Shown: in pieces, positions 29,871 to 39,279 of the stretch | Layout of the letters: each line of letters opens with the position of its first letter | Numbering within the stretch: the first letter of the stretch is position 1 | Source: Streptomyces sp. NRRL F-6492 | Lineage (GTDB): Bacteria; Actinomycetota; Actinomycetes; Streptomycetales; Streptomycetaceae | Length of the DNA stretch: 64,000 nt | Assembly: GCF_001280125.1 (NCBI RefSeq) | Contig: NZ_LGEG01000251.1 | Coordinates: forward strand, 1 to 64,000 | Direction of reading: 5' to 3' | Made by a program: the position numbers and the translations under genes | Notes under the pieces: generated by a model | What the model was told of the DNA's origin: nothing | What the model saw: only the letters and a program-made list of their open reading frames with translations | Database searches by the model: none

Positions 29871-30312
29871 GGCGCCTCGTCCCGGACGCCGGGCCGGGGC
29901 GAGCCGCCTCCGTCACCCGTGCCGGAAGACCCGCCCCAGCGGGTCCGCGACGGGCGCATGCCCGGTCTCCGTCTCTCACCTGAGATCCGCCTAAGCCCGT
30001 TCCGTCCTCTGCGTTCCCGCCACGGCGGCCCGGAATCCGGGTCTGGCGCGAGCCGGGCCCGCCCGGCACAGCCAGGTTAACCGAACGCTCGTGCGCCGGG
30101 TACACGGCCCGGGCGCCGGCCTCCGGACGGCCTTCCGTCGGCGTCGGCCCGGTCGCCCGACCCGGGCCTTTCCGACCTCCGCGAGAACGGACCGGGCGAG
30201 GGGCATGGTTCCCGTCCGGCCGGGCAGCCGCACGGACACACGGGGCCGCCGCGCGGGGGAAGGTCCGCGGAGGACCGTGCGGAGGATGACCAGCCGACCA
30301 CAAGGAGTCGCC
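29871..30312. other. 442-bp intergenic region without a recognisable gene
   Basis: Divergent space between the DedA-like and YbdK-like genes. Open frames here lack homology and consistent GC3 bias. The only less GC-rich element is CAGGTTAACCGAACGC near 30071-30086, a possible promoter. AAGGAG at 30302-30307 is the ribosome site of the next gene. Confidence 0.5.
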
Positions 30313-31491
30313 GTGACCGTTCGGATCGGGGTCGAGGAAGAGTTCCACGTGATCGACGCCGAAAGCGGAGAGCTCGTGCCGCGGGCGGACTCCGTACTTC
30401 GCCGGCTGGCCCGGCACGGTGACGTCTTCACCGAGGAGCTGTCACAGTCCGTCGTGGAGTCCAACAGCGAGGTGCACGCCTCCCTCGACGCCCTCTTCGC
30501 GGACCTGTCCGCGTCCCGCCGGCTGCTCGACCGGGCCGCCGCCTCCCAGGGCCTGGCGATCGCCGCGGCGGGCACCGCGCCGCTGGCCCGGCTCGGCGCC
30601 GTTCCGCCGGCGTCCGACCCGCGCTACCTGCGCATGACCGGGGAGTACCGCCGGCTCGCGGACGAGCAGCTGATCTGCGGTACGCACGTGCACGCGGACG
30701 TGCCCGACCGGGACACCGCCGTACGCGCGATGTGCGCCGTCGCCCCCTGGCTGCCGACCCTGCTGGCGCTCTCGGCGAGTTCGCCCTACTGGCTCGGCGC
30801 CGACACCGGCTACGCCAGCTGGCGCACCATGGTCTGGCAGCGCTGGCCCACCTCCGGCCCGCCCGGGTGCTTCTCCGGCGCCGCGGAGTACGACCGGGCG
30901 GTGGACGGGCTCGTCGGCTCGGGAGTCATCAGCGACCCCGGGATGATCTACTACGACGTCCGTCCCTCGGCGCACCTGCGGACGCTGGAGCTGCGCGTCT
31001 GCGACGCGTCCCCGCGCGTCGAGACGGTGGTGCTGGTCGCGGCCCTCTTCCGCGCCCTCGTGGTGGACGCGTGCGAACGGATCCGCCTCACCGGTGACGC
31101 CGGGTGCGACGGCCGGCACGAATGGCTGCGGGCCGCGACCTGGCGCGCGGCCAGGTCGGGCCTGGAGGGCGACCTGGTCGACCCCTCCACCCGTCTCGCC
31201 GCACCGGCCTCCGCGGTCGTGCGCGGCATGCTGCGGCGGCTGCGTCCGACGCTGGAGGAGTACGGGGACTGGGACACCGTGCGGACCCTCGCGGAGGAGA
31301 CCCTGGCGCGCGGCAGCGCCGCGCACCGCCTGCGCGAGAGGGTGGCCGAGGAGGACCTCCTCGCCGGAGTGGACCGCGTCCTGGCGGAGACCCGGGGCGA
31401 ATACCGGGCGGTGCCGGACGGCCGCGCCGGCCGGCACCCCGCCGTACACCCGGGCCCGAGAGCGGGCCGTACGGCGGCGGGCGCTCCGTGA
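30313..31491 (+). CDS. YbdK-type carboxylate-amine ligase (glutamate-cysteine ligase family 2)
   Basis: A 392-residue ATP-dependent ligase of the GCS2/YbdK family. The N-terminus VRIGVEEEFHVID is the family signature. THVHADVPDR near 118 and the RPSAHLRTLELRVCD segment near 220 form the active site of the glutamine-synthetase-like fold. E. coli YbdK has weak gamma-glutamyl-cysteine ligase activity, but Streptomyces members are functionally unassigned. The GTG at 30313 with AAGGAG 6 bases upstream is preferred to the in-frame ATG at 30286. It ends at a strong hairpin. Confidence 0.85.
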   Translation: MTVRIGVEEEFHVIDAESGELVPRADSVLRRLARHGDVFTEELSQSVVESNSEVHASLDALFADLSASRRLLDRAAASQGLAIAAAGTAPLARLGAVPPASDPRYLRMTGEYRRLADEQLICGTHVHADVPDRDTAVRAMCAVAPWLPTLLALSASSPYWLGADTGYASWRTMVWQRWPTSGPPGCFSGAAEYDRAVDGLVGSGVISDPGMIYYDVRPSAHLRTLELRVCDASPRVETVVLVAALFRALVVDACERIRLTGDAGCDGRHEWLRAATWRAARSGLEGDLVDPSTRLAAPASAVVRGMLRRLRPTLEEYGDWDTVRTLAEETLARGSAAHRLRERVAEEDLLAGVDRVLAETRGEYRAVPDGRAGRHPAVHPGPRAGRTAAGAP

Positions 31492-31497
31492 TCCGAC

Positions 31498-31535
31498 CGT
31501 CCCGGTGACGTGCGGGGACGCACGTCACCGGGACG
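31498..31535. terminator. Perfect 16-bp hairpin terminator between convergent genes
   Basis: 31498-31513 (CGTCCCGGTGACGTGC) pairs exactly with 31520-31535 around a 6-base loop. It lies 6 bases after the YbdK-like stop and 34 bases before the end of the ThuA gene, so it can serve both directions. Confidence 0.8.
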
Positions 31536-31569
31536 GGCGCGGGCGCGCCCGGTCGGAGCCGGTGTCACG

Positions 31570-33303
31570 TCAGGGCAGGGTCCACTTCTGGTTGGAGCCG
31601 GTGTGGCAGGTCCACAGGTGGACCGCCGTCCCGTCGTTCCACACGCCTCCCGAGGCGTCCAGGCACTTGCCCCCGTCGGACTGCGGCGCCCACTTCTGGG
31701 CGCCCGATCCGTTGCAGGTCCACAGCTGGACCTTCGTGCCGTCCGCGCTGCCGCCGCCCGACACGTCCAGGCACTTGCCGAGGGCCTTCACCGTGCCGTC
31801 GCCCGCGACCGTCCACTTCTGGGCGGCCGTGCCGTTGCAGGTCCACAGCTGGATCTTCGTACCGTCCGCGGTCTGGGAGTTGTCGACGTCCAGGCACTTG
31901 CCGTTGACGCCCTTGACCTCGCCCGTGCGCGGTCCGGGCTGGCTTCCGCTCTGCTTGATCCGGATGTTGCGGAAGGACACGTCGTCCCCGGCCCCGTGGT
32001 TCTGGAGGCCGATGTGTCCCTGGCGCAGGCTGCGGACCGGGTCGGTGTTGGTGAAGTCGTTGATCTTGCGGCCGTTGAGGAAGATCTCCAGGCGCTCTCC
32101 GGTGACGCGGAGTTCGTACGTGTTCCACTCGCCGGGCGGGTTCAGCGCCGCGTCGCGCGCGGCGATGTCGGCGGACCGGTAGCCGTAGACGGCGCCGGTG
32201 GTGCGGTCGGCCGCGTCGGTGGCGTCGATCTGGATCTCGTAGCCGTTGTTCACCGCGGTCCACGGGTCGTCGGAGGCCGGGAAGCCGATGAAGACGCCGG
32301 AGTTGTCGTCCCCGGCCGCCCTCCAGTCGAGCTTCAGGGAGTAGTCGCCGGTGAACTCCTTGCCGGCGTACCACAGCAGGCCCATGCCGCCCTGGGAGGT
32401 GAGCGTGCCGTCCGCGAGGGTGAACCCGCCCGGCCCGGCCTGGCGCCAGCCGGTGGTGGACGAGCCGTCGAACAGGGAGGTGTAGCCGGTCTCCGGGCGG
32501 CAGTCGGCCTCGGTCATGCCGGCGGCCCAGCGGATTCCGCCCAGGAGGTGCCGGCGGAAGGCGGGTTCGGCGTACGACTCGTCGGTGTGGCCGCCTCCGG
32601 TGTAGAAGGCCCGGCCGCCTTCGTAGCCCTTGCACCAGGCGATCGGGTGGTCGCCGGCCATGTTCCCGCCGGAGTAGCTGGACTCGTCCAGTGAGGCCAG
32701 GACGCGGGCGGTGGCGCGCGGGTTGGTGCGGTAGTTGTACCACTCGTCGGTGCGCTGCCAGCTGCCGCCCAGGTGGGCGGTGGCGTCGTGCGCCCGGTCC
32801 TCCACCTTGACGGTGGCGGACTGGACGGCCGGGTGCGAGTGGAAGAGGGCCCCGGCCAGTCCTTCGTAGAAGGGCCAGTCGTACTCGGTGTCGGCGGCGG
32901 CGTGGACGCCGACGTATCCGCCGCCGCCCCGGACGTACTGCTCGAACGCGGTCTGCTGGCCGGCGTTCAGCACGTCGCCGGTGGTCGACAGGAAGACGAC
33001 GGCCTTGTACTGGCCGAGGTTGCCGGCCGTGAAGGCCTGGGCGTCCTCGGTGGCGTCGACGGTGAAGTTGTTCGCCGTGCCGAGGCCGCGCAGGGCCTCG
33101 ATGCCGTCGTCGATCGAGGAGTGCCGGAAGCCGGCCGTCCTGGAGAAGACGAGGACCTTGTAGGCCGGGTCCGCCGCGGCGCGCGCTTCGGCGGCCGGGG
33201 CGGTGGAGTGCCCCGGGGGCGCGGCCTGGGCCGCCGCCTGGGGGGTCAGGCAGAGCGCGGCGCCGGCCAGCAGGCCGAGAACCGCTTTCAGAGGGGTGCG
33301 CAT
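31570..33303 (-). CDS. Secreted ThuA + DUF1080 (3-keto-disaccharide hydrolase) + ricin-B lectin protein
   Basis: A 577-residue secreted protein. Signal peptide about 1-28 (LGLLAGAALCLTPQAAAQA). ThuA-like class-I glutamine-amidotransferase fold about 46-265 (KVLVFSRTAGFRH; GGGGYVGVHAAADTEYDWP; GGGHTDES). DUF1080/PF06439 about 272-450 (YTSLFDGSSTTGW; NGYEIQIDAT; GEWNTYELRV). Ricin-B/CBM13 lectin about 455-577, with three GKCLDV/QxW repeats. ThuA proteins are linked to keto-trehalose metabolism, and DUF1080 proteins cleave 3-keto-glycosides. It lies 90 bases downstream of the PQQ-dehydrogenase gene on the same strand, so it is probably co-transcribed. Confidence 0.87.
   Translation of the reverse strand: MRTPLKAVLGLLAGAALCLTPQAAAQAAPPGHSTAPAAEARAAADPAYKVLVFSRTAGFRHSSIDDGIEALRGLGTANNFTVDATEDAQAFTAGNLGQYKAVVFLSTTGDVLNAGQQTAFEQYVRGGGGYVGVHAAADTEYDWPFYEGLAGALFHSHPAVQSATVKVEDRAHDATAHLGGSWQRTDEWYNYRTNPRATARVLASLDESSYSGGNMAGDHPIAWCKGYEGGRAFYTGGGHTDESYAEPAFRRHLLGGIRWAAGMTEADCRPETGYTSLFDGSSTTGWRQAGPGGFTLADGTLTSQGGMGLLWYAGKEFTGDYSLKLDWRAAGDDNSGVFIGFPASDDPWTAVNNGYEIQIDATDAADRTTGAVYGYRSADIAARDAALNPPGEWNTYELRVTGERLEIFLNGRKINDFTNTDPVRSLRQGHIGLQNHGAGDDVSFRNIRIKQSGSQPGPRTGEVKGVNGKCLDVDNSQTADGTKIQLWTCNGTAAQKWTVAGDGTVKALGKCLDVSGGGSADGTKVQLWTCNGSGAQKWAPQSDGGKCLDASGGVWNDGTAVHLWTCHTGSNQKWTLP
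31574..31672. repeat. 99-bp exact repeat shared with 33398-33496 (3' lectin ends of two adjacent genes)
   Basis: The last 99 bases coding for the ricin-B repeat are identical base for base between the ThuA gene (31574-31672) and the PQQ-dehydrogenase gene (33398-33496). A further 90-odd-bp stretch just upstream (about 31693-31787 versus 33507-33601) differs at only a few positions. Identity at silent sites points to recent duplication or gene conversion. Confidence 0.85.
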
Positions 33304-33393
33304 GGAACGGTCGCCTCCTTGTCTGTGGGGCTGCGGAGCTGCGGAATCGCGAAGCTGTGGAGCCATGGAGCCATGGAGCTGCGGGTCGAGGGG

Positions 33394-36273
33394 CTACGGC
33401 AGGGTCCACTTCTGGTTGGAGCCGGTGTGGCAGGTCCACAGGTGGACCGCCGTCCCGTCGTTCCACACGCCTCCCGAGGCGTCCAGGCACTTGCCCTGGG
33501 CCGTCCAGTTCTGGGCGCCCGATCCGTTGCAGGTCCACAGCTGGACCTTCGTGCCGTCCGCACTGCCGCCGCCCGACACGTCCAGACACTTGCCGAGGGC
33601 CCTCAGCGTGCCGTCGCCGGGGACCGTCCAGTTCTGGGCGGCGCTGCCGTTGCAGGTCCAGATCTGGGTCTTCGTACCGTCGGCGGTACCGGCGTTGTCG
33701 ACGTCCAGGCACTTGGCGTTCACGCCCTTCACCGGGCCCGAGCGGGACCCGCCGGAGGTCGTGAAGGAGAACTCGTCCACGTCGAACAGCGAACCGGCGC
33801 CGCCCTTGAAGACGAGGTACAGGGTCGTGGAGCCGGCCGGCCGGTTGCCGAGGGTGGTGGTCACGTCCCGGAAGGTCTCCCAGCCGCCGGTGACGGGCAC
33901 GGCGACCGTGCCGAGCACGGTGCCGGTCGCGGAGCCCGCGCGCACCTCGATCGTGCCGCCCGTCCCGCCCGAGGAGATCCGGGCCGTGAACCGGTCCGCG
34001 TTCGCCAGGGCGTACGGCCGGAAGGCGATCCAGTCGCCGTTCTCGATGTAGCCGACGGTCTTGCCGCCGTGCGCGGGCGCGTGGCTGGTGACCTGGACCC
34101 CCGAGGCCTCGCTGTAGTGCTCGGCCTGGCGGTGGCTGGGCTGGGTGACGTGCTGGTCGTGCGCGGTCAGCGCGGGCTGGCCGTTCGCGCCCTTGTCGGT
34201 GTACTCGGCGTCGACGACGCCGAAGATGTTGGCGTTGGGGTCGTGCTCCCCGTCGGCCAGGGTGCGCAGGGTGCCCGTGCAGCCGGTGGCCGAGGTCTGC
34301 GGGTGTCCGTGGCTGTCGTGCCCGACGACGAAGGTGACCTTCACCCTGGAGCAGTCGATCGTGCCGTCCTCGGGGTCGGTGACCGTCACCTTGAACGGGA
34401 TCGCCGCGCCGAAGTCGTAGACGCTCCCGTCGGCGGGCAGGTCGAGCCGGACCGTGGGCGCCGTGTTCCCGACCGTGATCCGCACCGAGGCCGTCGCTGA
34501 CTTCCCGGTGCTGTCGGTGACCTTGAGCGTGGCCGTGTACTGGCCGTTGGCGGTGTACGTGTGGGAGGGGGCGGCAGCGGTGGAGGTGGAGCCGTCGCCG
34601 AAGGTCCAGGCGTACGCCAGGGCGTCGCCGTCGGGGTCGGAGCTGCCCGCCGAGGAGAACGAGACGGCCAGCGGCGCCTTGCCCGAGGTGACGTTCGCGC
34701 GGGCCTGGGCGACCGGGGCGCGGCCGCCCGTGACGTGCTCGATCCGGTACAGGGCGGAGTTCTCGTCGCCGTTGAAGTACCCGGTGCCGTAGTCGAGGAC
34801 GTACAGGGCGCCGTCCGGTCCGAAGGCCGTGTCCATCACCTGGGTGCCGCTCCAGGGGAAGGGGTTGACCGACTGCACGGTGCCGTCGGCGGCGGACTCG
34901 ATCCGCTTGATCCACCGGCGGCCGAACTCGCCGGCGAAGAAGTCGCCGTCGTACTCCTGGGGGAACTTCACCTCGGAGGTCGAGGCGGCGTCGTAGCGGT
35001 AGACGGGGCCGCCCATGGGCGACTCGGAGCCGCCGCCGAACTCGGGGACGGAGGAGCCGTTGTACGGGATCCAGGCGGGCTGGGCGGGCGGCAGGTCGGT
35101 GAGGCCGGTGTTGCGCGGGGAGGTGTTCTTCGGGGCGGCGCAGTTGAACGCGGCTCCCGAGGTGCCGGTGGCGAAGTCGTAGTCCGTGTAGGCGTCGTTC
35201 CTGCCGGTGCAGTAGGGCCAGCCGAAGTTGCCCGCCTTGGTGATGCGGTTGAACTCGACCTGGCCCTCCGGTCCGCGGGCGGGGGACGCGGTGCCCGAGT
35301 CGGGTCCGTAGTCGCCGAGGTAGACGGTGCCGGTGGCCTTGTCGACGCTCATCCGGAAGGGGTTGCGGAAGCCCATCGCGTAGATCTCGGGACGGGTCTT
35401 CGCCGTGCCGGGCGCGAAGAGGTTGCCGCTGGGGATCGCGTAGGAGCCGTCGGCGTTGACCTTGATCCGCAGGACCTTGCCGCGCAGGTCGTTGGTGTTG
35501 CCGGACGAACGCTGGGCGTCGTAGGCGGGGTTGCGGTTCGCCCGCTCGTCGATCGGGGTGAAGCCGTCCGAGGCGAAGGGGTTGCTGTCGTCGCCGGTGG
35601 AGAGGTAGAGGTTTCCGGCCGCGTCGAAGTCGATGTCGCCGCCGACGTGGCAGCACAGGCCCCGGGAGGCGGGCACGTCCAGGATCTTCTTCTCGCTGCC
35701 GAGGTCCAGGGTGCCGTCGGTCCTCAGGACGAACCGGGACAGCCGGTTGACCCCGTCGTACGGGGTGAAGTCGGCGGCCGTGCCGTCCGCGGGGGCGTCC
35801 CCGCCCGGAGTGGTGAGCTTGGGCGCGTAGTAGAGGTAGACGTGCCGGTTGGAGGCGAAGCCGGGGTCCGCCGCGACCCCTTGCAGGCCCTCCTCGTCGT
35901 GGCTGTACACCTCCACCTTGCCCGCCACCGTGGTGGTGCCCGCGGCGTCGGTCAGCCGGAGCGTGCCGTCGCGCGAGGTGTGCAGGACCGAGCGGTCCGG
36001 GAGCACGGCCAGGGTCATGGGCTCGCCCGTCTCGGCCACGCCCTTGGCGAGCGTGACCTGCTGGAACTCGGGGGCGGCCGCGGCCGAGGCCGTAGCCGTG
36101 GTGCCGGCCGCGGTCCCGGTCTTGGTCCCGGTTCCGGCCGCGGTCGCGGTGGTGTGGTCCCGGTGCGCGGGCGCGGAGTTGGCCGTGGGCACCGGCAGGA
36201 GACAGCCGAGGGTGCATGCCACGGCGGTCAGCAAGAAGCGGGCGCGTCCGCGCCCGGGCGTTCTCATGCGCAC
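33394..36273 (-). CDS. Secreted PQQ-type sugar (sorbosone/glucose) dehydrogenase with PKD, CBM6 and ricin-B domains
   Basis: A 959-residue secreted enzyme. Signal peptide about 1-33. Six-bladed propeller of the soluble glucose/sorbosone dehydrogenase type about 70-475 (EEGLQGVAADPGF; CCHVGGDIDFD; AMGFRNPFRMSVD; GRRWIKRIE; DTAFGPDGALYVLDYG). PKD about 495-575 (AYAWTFGDGSTST). A further beta domain about 580-690. CBM6-like about 695-815 (GYIENGDWIAFRPYAL). Ricin-B about 830-959. It would oxidise extracellular sugars bound by the lectin. The GTG at 36273 is favoured by CGGGAG 6 bases upstream; an ATG lies two codons further. Confidence 0.86.
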   Translation of the reverse strand: MRMRTPGRGRARFLLTAVACTLGCLLPVPTANSAPAHRDHTTATAAGTGTKTGTAAGTTATASAAAAPEFQQVTLAKGVAETGEPMTLAVLPDRSVLHTSRDGTLRLTDAAGTTTVAGKVEVYSHDEEGLQGVAADPGFASNRHVYLYYAPKLTTPGGDAPADGTAADFTPYDGVNRLSRFVLRTDGTLDLGSEKKILDVPASRGLCCHVGGDIDFDAAGNLYLSTGDDSNPFASDGFTPIDERANRNPAYDAQRSSGNTNDLRGKVLRIKVNADGSYAIPSGNLFAPGTAKTRPEIYAMGFRNPFRMSVDKATGTVYLGDYGPDSGTASPARGPEGQVEFNRITKAGNFGWPYCTGRNDAYTDYDFATGTSGAAFNCAAPKNTSPRNTGLTDLPPAQPAWIPYNGSSVPEFGGGSESPMGGPVYRYDAASTSEVKFPQEYDGDFFAGEFGRRWIKRIESAADGTVQSVNPFPWSGTQVMDTAFGPDGALYVLDYGTGYFNGDENSALYRIEHVTGGRAPVAQARANVTSGKAPLAVSFSSAGSSDPDGDALAYAWTFGDGSTSTAAAPSHTYTANGQYTATLKVTDSTGKSATASVRITVGNTAPTVRLDLPADGSVYDFGAAIPFKVTVTDPEDGTIDCSRVKVTFVVGHDSHGHPQTSATGCTGTLRTLADGEHDPNANIFGVVDAEYTDKGANGQPALTAHDQHVTQPSHRQAEHYSEASGVQVTSHAPAHGGKTVGYIENGDWIAFRPYALANADRFTARISSGGTGGTIEVRAGSATGTVLGTVAVPVTGGWETFRDVTTTLGNRPAGSTTLYLVFKGGAGSLFDVDEFSFTTSGGSRSGPVKGVNAKCLDVDNAGTADGTKTQIWTCNGSAAQNWTVPGDGTLRALGKCLDVSGGGSADGTKVQLWTCNGSGAQNWTAQGKCLDASGGVWNDGTAVHLWTCHTGSNQKWTLP

Positions 36274-36741
36274 AGAGGTCTCCCGACAGGGGTGGGGTGG
36301 GGGCAGCCTCGGCGTGCCGCCGAGGGGCTACGGACGTGCGCCGTCACGCCGTAGGGACCGGCCCGCAGCTCATGACCGGTTCATTTCAAGGAAGTTAGCG
36401 GGCTTTGTCGAAGTCCGTAACCCGGTGCGCGCGAGTTTCCGGCACTTTCTCCCCGCGCGGGACAAAGTACCGGGTGCCGGAGAGCATGATCCGTCAACTC
36501 CCTTCGCCCGTAAGGGCAAAGGAGAGGTGATCATCGCGGCACGGTCGCTTTGCGTGCGTCGAGGACAAAGTATGGACGGTGTCGGGAGAAGTCCCTACTG
36601 TGTCCGACGCGACGGTGCGGACCCGTTCGAATCCCGCCCGCAGCGCCTCCGAGTCCGGGGCGACGGCGCGTCCCGGCAGCGATGGATCCCCCACTTGCCC
36701 GATCGAGCCCTTCACGACCCGAAGGGCCGTCAGGAGGTCAC
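36274..36741. promoter_or_regulatory. Divergent control region of the two secreted dehydrogenase genes, with an operator-like dyad
   Basis: A 468-bp region with no credible gene. At 36439-36473 lies an imperfect palindrome: CCGGCACTTTCTCCC pairs with GGGACAAAGTACCGG around CGCGC, with two arm mismatches. Its half site GACAAAG recurs at 36564-36570 and inverted (CTTTGTC) at 36403-36409. The plus-strand gene has AGGAGG at 36732-36737 before GTG 36742. This looks like the operator region for both divergent genes; the regulator may be the ROK protein encoded at 39447. Confidence 0.6.
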
Positions 36742-39270
36742 GTGCATCCACGGCTGTACTCCCCACGATCGGCCGGCCGCCTGGCCGGAACGCTCCTCGC
36801 CTCGTTACTGACCGCCGCCCTGTCGGTCTCCCCGGCCTCTCCGGCCTCCCCGACCGCTCCCCCCTCCCCCACCTCGCCCGCCGCACCGGACTCCCGGGGC
36901 CCCGCGAGCGATCCCGACGACGCGAACAGGCCCGTCCGCGTGAAGGGCTCGGCCGTCCCGGCCGGTTCCACGCTCAAGGGCCGGTCCGCCGCCGCACTGC
37001 CCCCGCAGACGCCCGGGGTGACGCTCCGCGTCTTCGACGTGCAGGTCCCGCTGAACAACCTCTGCGTGCTGAAGCCGGGACAGACCCCCAACATCGACAA
37101 GCTGATGCCGGTGATCGACTGGTCCACGTCCACCGACTTCGGCCTGGAGAGCAACTTCGTCACCCACGCCATCGGCAACCTGAACGTCCCGCAGACGGGC
37201 GGTTACACCCTCCGCCTCGCCAGCGACGACGGCTCCCGCCTCCTGATCGACGACCAGGTGGTGATCAACCACGACGGCCTGCACGGTCCCGATCCCAAGG
37301 ACGCGACCGTGAACCTGACGGCGGGCTCCCACGCGCTGCGCATCGAGCACTTCGAGCGCGACGGCGGCCAGCAGATCACGCTGTCCTGGAAGCCGCCGGG
37401 CGCCGCCGGCTTCGCCGTCGTACCGAACACGGCCCTGAGCACGGACGCCGACGTCGTCCGCGTGACCGCGCCGGGCCGCAAGGAGTGCGAGGGCATCGCG
37501 GACACGCCCGGCGACGGCCTGCCGCTCACCGGCGTGCACCCGAACTACACCCTCACCGACCTGCGCCCCAAGGGCTTCGAGCCGCAGGTCTCCGCGATGG
37601 ACTGGCTGCCGGACGGCCGCCTGGCCGTGACCACCTGGGGCGGCAGCAACAACACCACGGGCGAGGTCTACCTGCTGGGCAACGTCACGGGGAACACCGG
37701 CCCCGACAAGGTGACGGTGAAGAAGGTGGCCTCGGGCCTGAAGGAGCCGATGGGCGTCAAGTACGTCGACGGCAAGCTCTACGTCTCCCAGAAGCACGAG
37801 CTGACCGAGCTGAACGACACCAACGGCGACGAGGTCACCGACCAGTACCGGCGGGTCGCGACCTGGCCCTTCGGCGGCAACTTCCACGAGTTCGCCTTCG
37901 GCCTCCTCTACAAGGACGGGTTCTTCTACCTGAACCTGTCGGTCTCCATCAACTACGGCGGGGCGACCACGAATCCGCAGCCCGCGCCGAACCGCGGGAC
38001 CACCGTCAAGGTGAACCGGCAGACCGGCGAGGTCTCGTACGTGGCCGGCGGGCTGCGCACCCCGAACGGCATCGGCTGGGGCCCCGAGGGCGGCATCTTC
38101 GTCACCGACAACCAGGGCGGCTGGCTGCCCTCGTCGAAGCTGGTGCACATCAAGCAGGACCGGTTCTTCAACCACTACATGAACCCGGCCGGCCCCTTCG
38201 ACGCCCGGCCGGTGACCAGGCCGGTGCTCTGGCTGCCGCAGAACGAGATAGGCAACTCCCCCAGCACACCGCTCCAGTTGACCGACGGACCGTTCGCCGG
38301 GCAGATGCTGTTCGGCGACGTGACGTACGGCGGTGTGCAGCGCGGCTTCCTGGAGAAGGTCGGCGGCGAGTACCAGGGCGCGGTCTTCCGCCTCACCCAG
38401 GGCCTGGAGGCGGGCGTGACCCGGATCAGCGTCGGCCCGGACGGGGCGCTGTACGCGGGCGGGCTCGGCGCGGGCGGCAACTGGGGCCAGGAGGGCAAGC
38501 TCGCCTTCGGCCTGCAGAAGCTGTCCCCGAACGGCGCCAACGCCTTCGACATCCGCGCCATGCGCGCCGTACCGGGCGGCTTCGCCCTGGAGTACACCCA
38601 GCCGCTGTCGACGCAGACGGCCGCCGACCTGGCCAAGCGCTACAAGATCAAGCAGTGGCGTTACGCGCCGACCGCCGACTACGGCGGTCCGAAGATCGGC
38701 GAGGAGACGCTCACCGCGCAGTCGGCCACCCTCTCCGCCGACCGCAAGACGGTCACCCTGGCCATTCCCGGCCTCAAGGCCGACCGGGTGGTGCACGTCC
38801 GCTCGGCCCGCCCCTTCAGCTCCGCCACCGGGGAGTCCCTGTGGAGCACCGAGGCCTGGTACACGCTCAACCGGCTGGCCGGCGGGGTGCCCACGGGAGA
38901 GATACGCGGGCTCGGCAACAAGTGCCTGGACGTCGACAACTCCCAGACCGCGGACGGTACGAAGATCCAGACGTGGGGCTGCAACGACACCGGCGCCCAG
39001 CGGTGGACGGTGCCCGGGGACGGCGCGCTGAAGGTGCTCGGCAAGTGCCTGGACGTCTCGGGCGGCGGTTCGGCGGACGGCACGAAGGTCCAGCTGTGGA
39101 CCTGCAACGGATCGAGCGCCCAGACCTGGCAGGCCCAGGCCGACGGCAGTCTGCGCAATCCGCAGTCCGCCAAGTGCCTGGACGTCGCGGGCGGCGCCAC
39201 GGCGGACGGCACGAAGGTCCAGCTGTGGACCTGCAACGGATCCAGCGCCCAGAAGTGGGCCCTTCCCTGA
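36742..39270 (+). CDS. Secreted PA14 + sugar-dehydrogenase-like propeller + ricin-B protein
   Basis: An 842-residue secreted protein. Signal peptide about 1-35 (LAGTLLASLLTAALSVSPASPA) and a Pro/Ala/Ser linker. PA14 about 85-215 (GGYTLRLASDDGSRLLIDDQ; SHALRIEHFERDGGQQI), a glycan-binding domain. A propeller of the membrane-bound-dehydrogenase/sorbosone dehydrogenase kind about 265-590 (MDWLPDGRLAVTTWGG; NFHEFAFGLLY; RTPNGIGWGPEGGIFVTDNQG). Ricin-B about 715-842 with GNKCLDVD and three QxW repeats. It probably binds and oxidises, or just binds, plant or microbial glycans. The start is GTG at 36742. A perfect hairpin terminator follows. Confidence 0.86.
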   Translation: MHPRLYSPRSAGRLAGTLLASLLTAALSVSPASPASPTAPPSPTSPAAPDSRGPASDPDDANRPVRVKGSAVPAGSTLKGRSAAALPPQTPGVTLRVFDVQVPLNNLCVLKPGQTPNIDKLMPVIDWSTSTDFGLESNFVTHAIGNLNVPQTGGYTLRLASDDGSRLLIDDQVVINHDGLHGPDPKDATVNLTAGSHALRIEHFERDGGQQITLSWKPPGAAGFAVVPNTALSTDADVVRVTAPGRKECEGIADTPGDGLPLTGVHPNYTLTDLRPKGFEPQVSAMDWLPDGRLAVTTWGGSNNTTGEVYLLGNVTGNTGPDKVTVKKVASGLKEPMGVKYVDGKLYVSQKHELTELNDTNGDEVTDQYRRVATWPFGGNFHEFAFGLLYKDGFFYLNLSVSINYGGATTNPQPAPNRGTTVKVNRQTGEVSYVAGGLRTPNGIGWGPEGGIFVTDNQGGWLPSSKLVHIKQDRFFNHYMNPAGPFDARPVTRPVLWLPQNEIGNSPSTPLQLTDGPFAGQMLFGDVTYGGVQRGFLEKVGGEYQGAVFRLTQGLEAGVTRISVGPDGALYAGGLGAGGNWGQEGKLAFGLQKLSPNGANAFDIRAMRAVPGGFALEYTQPLSTQTAADLAKRYKIKQWRYAPTADYGGPKIGEETLTAQSATLSADRKTVTLAIPGLKADRVVHVRSARPFSSATGESLWSTEAWYTLNRLAGGVPTGEIRGLGNKCLDVDNSQTADGTKIQTWGCNDTGAQRWTVPGDGALKVLGKCLDVSGGGSADGTKVQLWTCNGSSAQTWQAQADGSLRNPQSAKCLDVAGGATADGTKVQLWTCNGSSAQKWALP

Positions 39271-39279
39271 GGTGACGAC

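Noticed and set aside
29863-30575. Minus-strand open frames of 184 and 194 codons in and beyond the 29.9-30.3 kb gap
   Set aside because: They run antisense into the YbdK-like gene, lack homology and a ribosome site.
34561-36354. Plus-strand open frame of 597 codons
   Set aside because: It is antisense to the PQQ-dehydrogenase gene and has Gly/Val-rich shadow composition.
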